This document shows, one piece after another, positions 5,063 to 7,030 of a stretch of DNA of 7,030 nucleotides. The notes beneath the pieces were generated by a model. That model saw only the letters and a list, made by a program, of their open reading frames with translations. It did not search any database and was not told the origin of the DNA. This DNA is from Deinococcales bacterium (lineage in GTDB: Bacteria; Deinococcota; Deinococci; Deinococcales; Deinococcaceae): the NCBI GenBank assembly GCA_025359705.1, contig JANYFS010000426.1, forward strand, positions 1-7,030, in the 5' to 3' direction. Numbering within the stretch: position 1 is the stretch's first letter; each line of letters begins with the position of its first letter. A program made the translations under genes and the position numbers.

Positions 5063-5857
5063 ATGAAAAAGACCTTTACTCAACTTGCCCTGATCCTCGC
5101 CCTCTCGAGCGCCACCTTGGGTTCTGTCAGCCTTGCTGCATCTGCTCCCACTCGGCAAAATAAACCCGCCCAGATGCAAGCTCAAAATGCCCCACTCAAG
5201 ATGAAACTCGAGGTTGAATACTTCGATGCCGACCCACTGAAAGGGGGCAAATCGGTGGGCAAGTCCACGGTCACACCCGCTCGAGGCACAAGTCCTTTTG
5301 CCGATGCTCCCAAAACTGCCAAATTTGCAGTGGTAACTAGCCCCCGTGGTCAAGATATTGTAGATCTGAGCCAGGCTGCCGATCAGATGGGTAAAATGGG
5401 TATGGGCGGCCCTGGAATGTCAGATCAAGGTGGAAATCAAGGTGGAAATCAAGGTGGGAAAAGTGGCCCTCGAGGAAATCAGGGTGGACAGAATGGACAA
5501 GGCGGCCCACAAATGGGTGGCCCTCGAGGGAATCAGAGTGGACAGGATGGACAGGGCGGCCCACAAATGGGTGGCCCTCGAGGGGGAAATCAAACCATTA
5601 GTTTCTTTGATGGGAACCCTTTAAGTGGTGGAAAACTGATCAAGAGCTTTGAAATGACTCCCAAAGCGAATGTGAAAGCAGCCGATACCAAAGCAACCGA
5701 TACCAAAGCCGCCAACCAAGCCGCCGATCAAGCCCAAAAGCTCGAGGTGGATAAAGTTGCTAAAACCGCCAAATTCGCACTGCTCCAGCGGGATGGACAC
5801 CGCCATATCGTGGATTTGAGTACGCAACCTTGGAACGAAATGCCACAGCACCGTTAA
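5063..5857 (+). CDS. Secreted protein with duplicated domain and Gly/Asn/Gln-rich repeat linker; function unknown
   Basis: A 264-residue exported protein I do not recognise. Residues 1-27 are a Sec signal peptide (MKK start, hydrophobic core, cleavage near AASA). The mature protein has two related halves: domain A (~47-103) with VEYFDADPLKGGKSVGKSTV, TP, then KTAKFAVV and QDIVDLS; domain B (~178-254) with ISFFDGNPLSGGKLIKSFEM, TP, then KTAKFALL and RHIVDLS. Domain B carries a Lys/Ala/Asp-rich insertion (~202-230) built partly of a DTKA repeat. Between them lies a flexible linker (~111-177) rich in Gly, Asn, Gln and Met, including two copies of an 18-residue unit. It starts at ATG 5063, seven bases after AGGAG. 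A two-component system follows, so it may be periplasmic and linked to envelope sensing (weak inference). The aromatic-Asp-x-x-Pro-Leu-x-Gly-Gly motif in both halves is the best search probe. Confidence 0.8.
   Translation: MKKTFTQLALILALSSATLGSVSLAASAPTRQNKPAQMQAQNAPLKMKLEVEYFDADPLKGGKSVGKSTVTPARGTSPFADAPKTAKFAVVTSPRGQDIVDLSQAADQMGKMGMGGPGMSDQGGNQGGNQGGKSGPRGNQGGQNGQGGPQMGGPRGNQSGQDGQGGPQMGGPRGGNQTISFFDGNPLSGGKLIKSFEMTPKANVKAADTKATDTKAANQAADQAQKLEVDKVAKTAKFALLQRDGHRHIVDLSTQPWNEMPQHR
5429..5452 (+). repeat. 12-bp tandem repeat in the linker
   Basis: GGTGGAAATCAA occurs twice exactly (5429-5440, 5441-5452) and is followed by a diverged GGTGGGAAA. It encodes GGNQ-GGNQ-GGK at the start of the flexible linker. 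Confidence 0.9.
5465..5572 (+). repeat. 54-bp tandem repeat (18 residues), two copies plus a partial third
   Basis: Units 5465-5518 and 5519-5572 are nearly identical; a third begins at 5573 (GGCCCTCGAGG) and diverges. Each unit encodes GPRGNQ-x-GQ-x-GQGGPQMG and carries one CTCGAG at the same place (5469, 5523, 5577), there read as Pro-Arg-Gly. The unit is a multiple of three and keeps the frame. It is a coding minisatellite, likely variable in copy number between strains. Confidence 0.95.
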
Positions 5858-5875
5858 AATAGGCTGTATTGGAAT

Positions 5876-5903
5876 GGCTCGAGCCTAAACCCCTCGAGCT
5901 TTT
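5876..5903 (+). terminator. Terminator-like hairpin formed by two CTCGAG copies
   Basis: GCTCGAG (5877-5883) pairs with CTCGAGC (5893-5899) around the loop CCTAAACCC; a G-U pair (5876/5900) extends the stem. TTTT (5900-5903) follows. It lies 18 bases after the stop of the secreted-protein gene and 31 bases before the response-regulator start, so it may end or attenuate transcription between them. The T run is short, and each CTCGAG is itself a palindrome, so alternative folds exist. Confidence 0.5.
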
Positions 5904-5934
5904 CTGAGGTTCTGCTGGTGTGTGAGGGATAAAT

Positions 5935-6618
5935 ATGAAAACTATTTTGGTGATTGAAGACCATGCGGGCATTCGGGAATTGGTGCAAGAATACCTCGAG
6001 GCACAGGGGTATAAGGTGCTGACTGCCAACAATGGCAAGCAAGGTTTGTACACCGCCCGCTATGAAACGCCCCATTTGATTTTGCTGGACATCATGATGC
6101 CCGAGATGGATGGTTACACTTTTATTCGCAATTACCGCAAAGAATCCGAAGTCCCGATTATCCTGATCACCGCAAAGCTCGAGGAGGTGGATAAAGTGGT
6201 GGGCCTCGAGCTAGGGGCCGACGATTACATTACCAAGCCGTTTGGTATGGCGGAATTGCTGGCACGGGTTCGGGCGGTGCTGCGGCGCAGTGAGCAAACC
6301 AAGCAAAATACGGTGCTGACTGTGGGCGACTTGAGTATGGATAAATCGGCCCACTGGGTCAAACTGGCGGGGCAAAAAGTGGAATTGACTCCTTCCGAAT
6401 TTTTGCTACTAAGTATTTTTATGCAGTACCCAGGGCGGGTTTTTAGAAGGATTGATTTGCTCGAGCATCTGCAAGAAGACCTGACGGGTGAAATCGGTTC
6501 GGAGCGCACCATCGATGTGCATATTCGCAACATCAGAGCCAAGCTCGAGCTAGAAAGCAGTAAACCCAAATATATTCAAACGGTTTTTGGGGTGGGCTAC
6601 CGTTTGGGTGAGGGATAA
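5935..6618 (+). CDS. OmpR/PhoB-family response regulator
   Basis: A 227-residue two-domain DNA-binding regulator. The receiver domain (~1-118) has the acidic pair E8/D9, phospho-acceptor D52 in LLDIMMPEMDG, switch T79 and K101 in DYITKPF. The winged-helix output domain (~126-225) has ELTPSEFLLL, the recognition-helix region SERTIDVHIRNIRAKLE and the wing IQTVFGVGYRL. It should be phosphorylated by the kinase encoded 12 bases downstream and bind tandem DNA sites; the regulon is unknown. ATG 5935 is preceded by GAGGG with a six-base gap. All five CTC codons in the gene are followed by GAG, i.e. every CTC lies inside a CTCGAG (5995, 6178, 6205, 6460, 6544), while other leucines use TTG, CTG or CTA. 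Confidence 0.95.
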   Translation: MKTILVIEDHAGIRELVQEYLEAQGYKVLTANNGKQGLYTARYETPHLILLDIMMPEMDGYTFIRNYRKESEVPIILITAKLEEVDKVVGLELGADDYITKPFGMAELLARVRAVLRRSEQTKQNTVLTVGDLSMDKSAHWVKLAGQKVELTPSEFLLLSIFMQYPGRVFRRIDLLEHLQEDLTGEIGSERTIDVHIRNIRAKLELESSKPKYIQTVFGVGYRLGEG

Positions 6619-6630
6619 CACGAGGGATAA

Positions 6631-7030
6631 ATGGAGGGTATGCGAATCTCGTTGAGTTTAAAACTGATCTTATTTTTGGTGATCCTCAGCTTGCTGAGTG
6701 TGGGTCTGGTGGGGTTTTTTGCCACACAAGTCACCAGCAGCGAATTTGATCGGTTTCGGCTCGAGCGGGATCGCACTACTTTTTTGGCAGTGCTAACCGA
6801 CTATTACCAAACCCAGGGTTCTTGGATCGGGATTGAACAGGTGGTGCGAAAACAGAAAAAACCCCCTCGAGAGATGGAAAACCTGGGCAACCCTCGAGCG
6901 ATTCCTTTTGTGCTATCCGATGTGGCAGGGCAAGTGCTGCTGTCTACAGGCCGCTTTCGGGTGGGGGATACTTTACCGCTCGAGCTATGGCAACAGTCAG
7001 AAGCAGTGCGGGTGGATGGCAAAACTGTAG
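6631..7030 (+). CDS. Sensor histidine kinase, N-terminal part (partial)
   Basis: An open frame runs from ATG 6631 off the window end, 133 codons visible. It begins MEGMRISLSLKL, then a membrane segment (residues ~11-32, LILFLVILSLLSVGLVGFF) and an extracytoplasmic sensor region with LERDRTTFLAVLTDYYQTQG, SWIGIEQVV and later DVAGQVLLSTGRFRVGDTLP. This arrangement (N-terminal helix, TDYYQ-GSW, then a D-x-x-G-x-V-L-x-S/D strand) is common in BaeS-like kinases that continue with a second helix, HAMP, HisKA and ATPase domains; those lie beyond the window. ATG 6631 has GAGGG four bases upstream; ATG 6640 is an alternative with poor spacing. The GAGGGATAAAT string before ATG is also present before the response regulator. 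The 12-base gap from that gene marks an operon. Confidence 0.85.
   Translation, partial: MEGMRISLSLKLILFLVILSLLSVGLVGFFATQVTSSEFDRFRLERDRTTFLAVLTDYYQTQGSWIGIEQVVRKQKKPPREMENLGNPRAIPFVLSDVAGQVLLSTGRFRVGDTLPLELWQQSEAVRVDGKTV

Larger units (their letters stand above)
32..6984. repeat. Highly iterated palindrome CTCGAG, 56 copies across the window
   Basis: I counted copies at 32, 96, 172, 635, 1099, 1189, 1224, 1265, 1404, 1438, 1518, 1723, 1909, 1992, 2139, 2245, 2360, 2440, 2566, 2880, 2941, 2956, 3100, 3148, 3432, 3542, 3555, 3721, 3792, 3945, 4032, 4076, 4572, 4807, 4866, 4882, 4907, 4943, 5104, 5207, 5280, 5469, 5523, 5577, 5741, 5878, 5893, 5995, 6178, 6205, 6460, 6544, 6760, 6866, 6893 and 6979. 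Flanking bases differ from copy to copy, so the conserved unit is six bases. 45 are in genes and 11 between genes. CTCGAG is the XhoI/PaeR7I recognition word, but no restriction or DNA-methylation gene is visible here. Confidence 0.97.

Noticed and set aside
5465..5583. CRISPR-like repeat array
   Set aside because: The 54-bp units are directly adjacent without spacers, in frame and translated as a Gly-rich linker.
32..6984. CTCGAG copies as cloning linkers or assembly artefact
   Set aside because: Copies sit inside intact, conserved motifs of real genes in all frames with differing flanks; linkers would break genes or bring constant flanks.
6833..7030. Open frame overlapping the kinase gene in another frame
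   Set aside because: The kinase frame from 6631 gives a membrane segment and sensor signature, has a ribosome binding site and continues the operon; the other frame is a shadow.

Overview
The window is ordinary chromosomal bacterial DNA of intermediate G+C, coding on both strands. It holds two genes cut by the window edges and six complete ones. I cannot name the organism. Secreted proteins with Sec signal peptides, an OmpR-type two-component system and two apparent leaderless promoters (TANNNT six bases before ATG) would fit a Deinococcota-like bacterium, but this is a weak inference.

Layout: 2-136 (+) is the C-terminal end of an SsuD-type FMNH2-dependent alkanesulfonate monooxygenase. Convergent to it is a two-gene minus-strand unit: an NAD(P)-dependent epimerase/dehydratase (2136-1033) whose TAG stop overlaps the GTG start of a TauE/SafE (TSUP) membrane transporter (1033-254). 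A 105-bp divergent region (2137-2241) separates the epimerase from a class I SAM-dependent methyltransferase (2242-3021, +). A promoter-bearing gap (3022-3305) leads to a secreted sugar-type ABC substrate-binding protein (3306-4613, +) that has no permease genes beside it. A 449-bp gap (4614-5062) leads to an unrecognised secreted protein made of two related domains joined by a Gly/Asn/Gln-rich tandem-repeat linker (5063-5857, +). A hairpin with a T run follows, then a response regulator (5935-6618, +) and the start of its sensor kinase (6631 to the window end).

The most striking feature is not a gene. The palindrome CTCGAG occurs 56 times by my hand count, about once per 125 bases, where about 1.7 would be expected for a random hexamer at equal base composition. 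It occurs in every gene, in all three reading frames (27 Leu-Glu, 13 x-Arg-x, 5 x-Ser-Ser), and at slightly higher density between genes (11 in about 1.04 kb). Bases on either side vary, so the unit is the 6-mer itself. This resembles, in kind, the HIP1 octamer of cyanobacteria, but with a different word. Two copies even form the stem of a terminator-like hairpin at 5876-5903.

A second theme is short in-place tandem duplication, mostly with units that are multiples of 3: 12-bp units at 1036-1071, 1534-1581, 2163-2186 and 5429-5452, a 16-bp pair at 3051-3082 and a 54-bp pair at 5465-5572.
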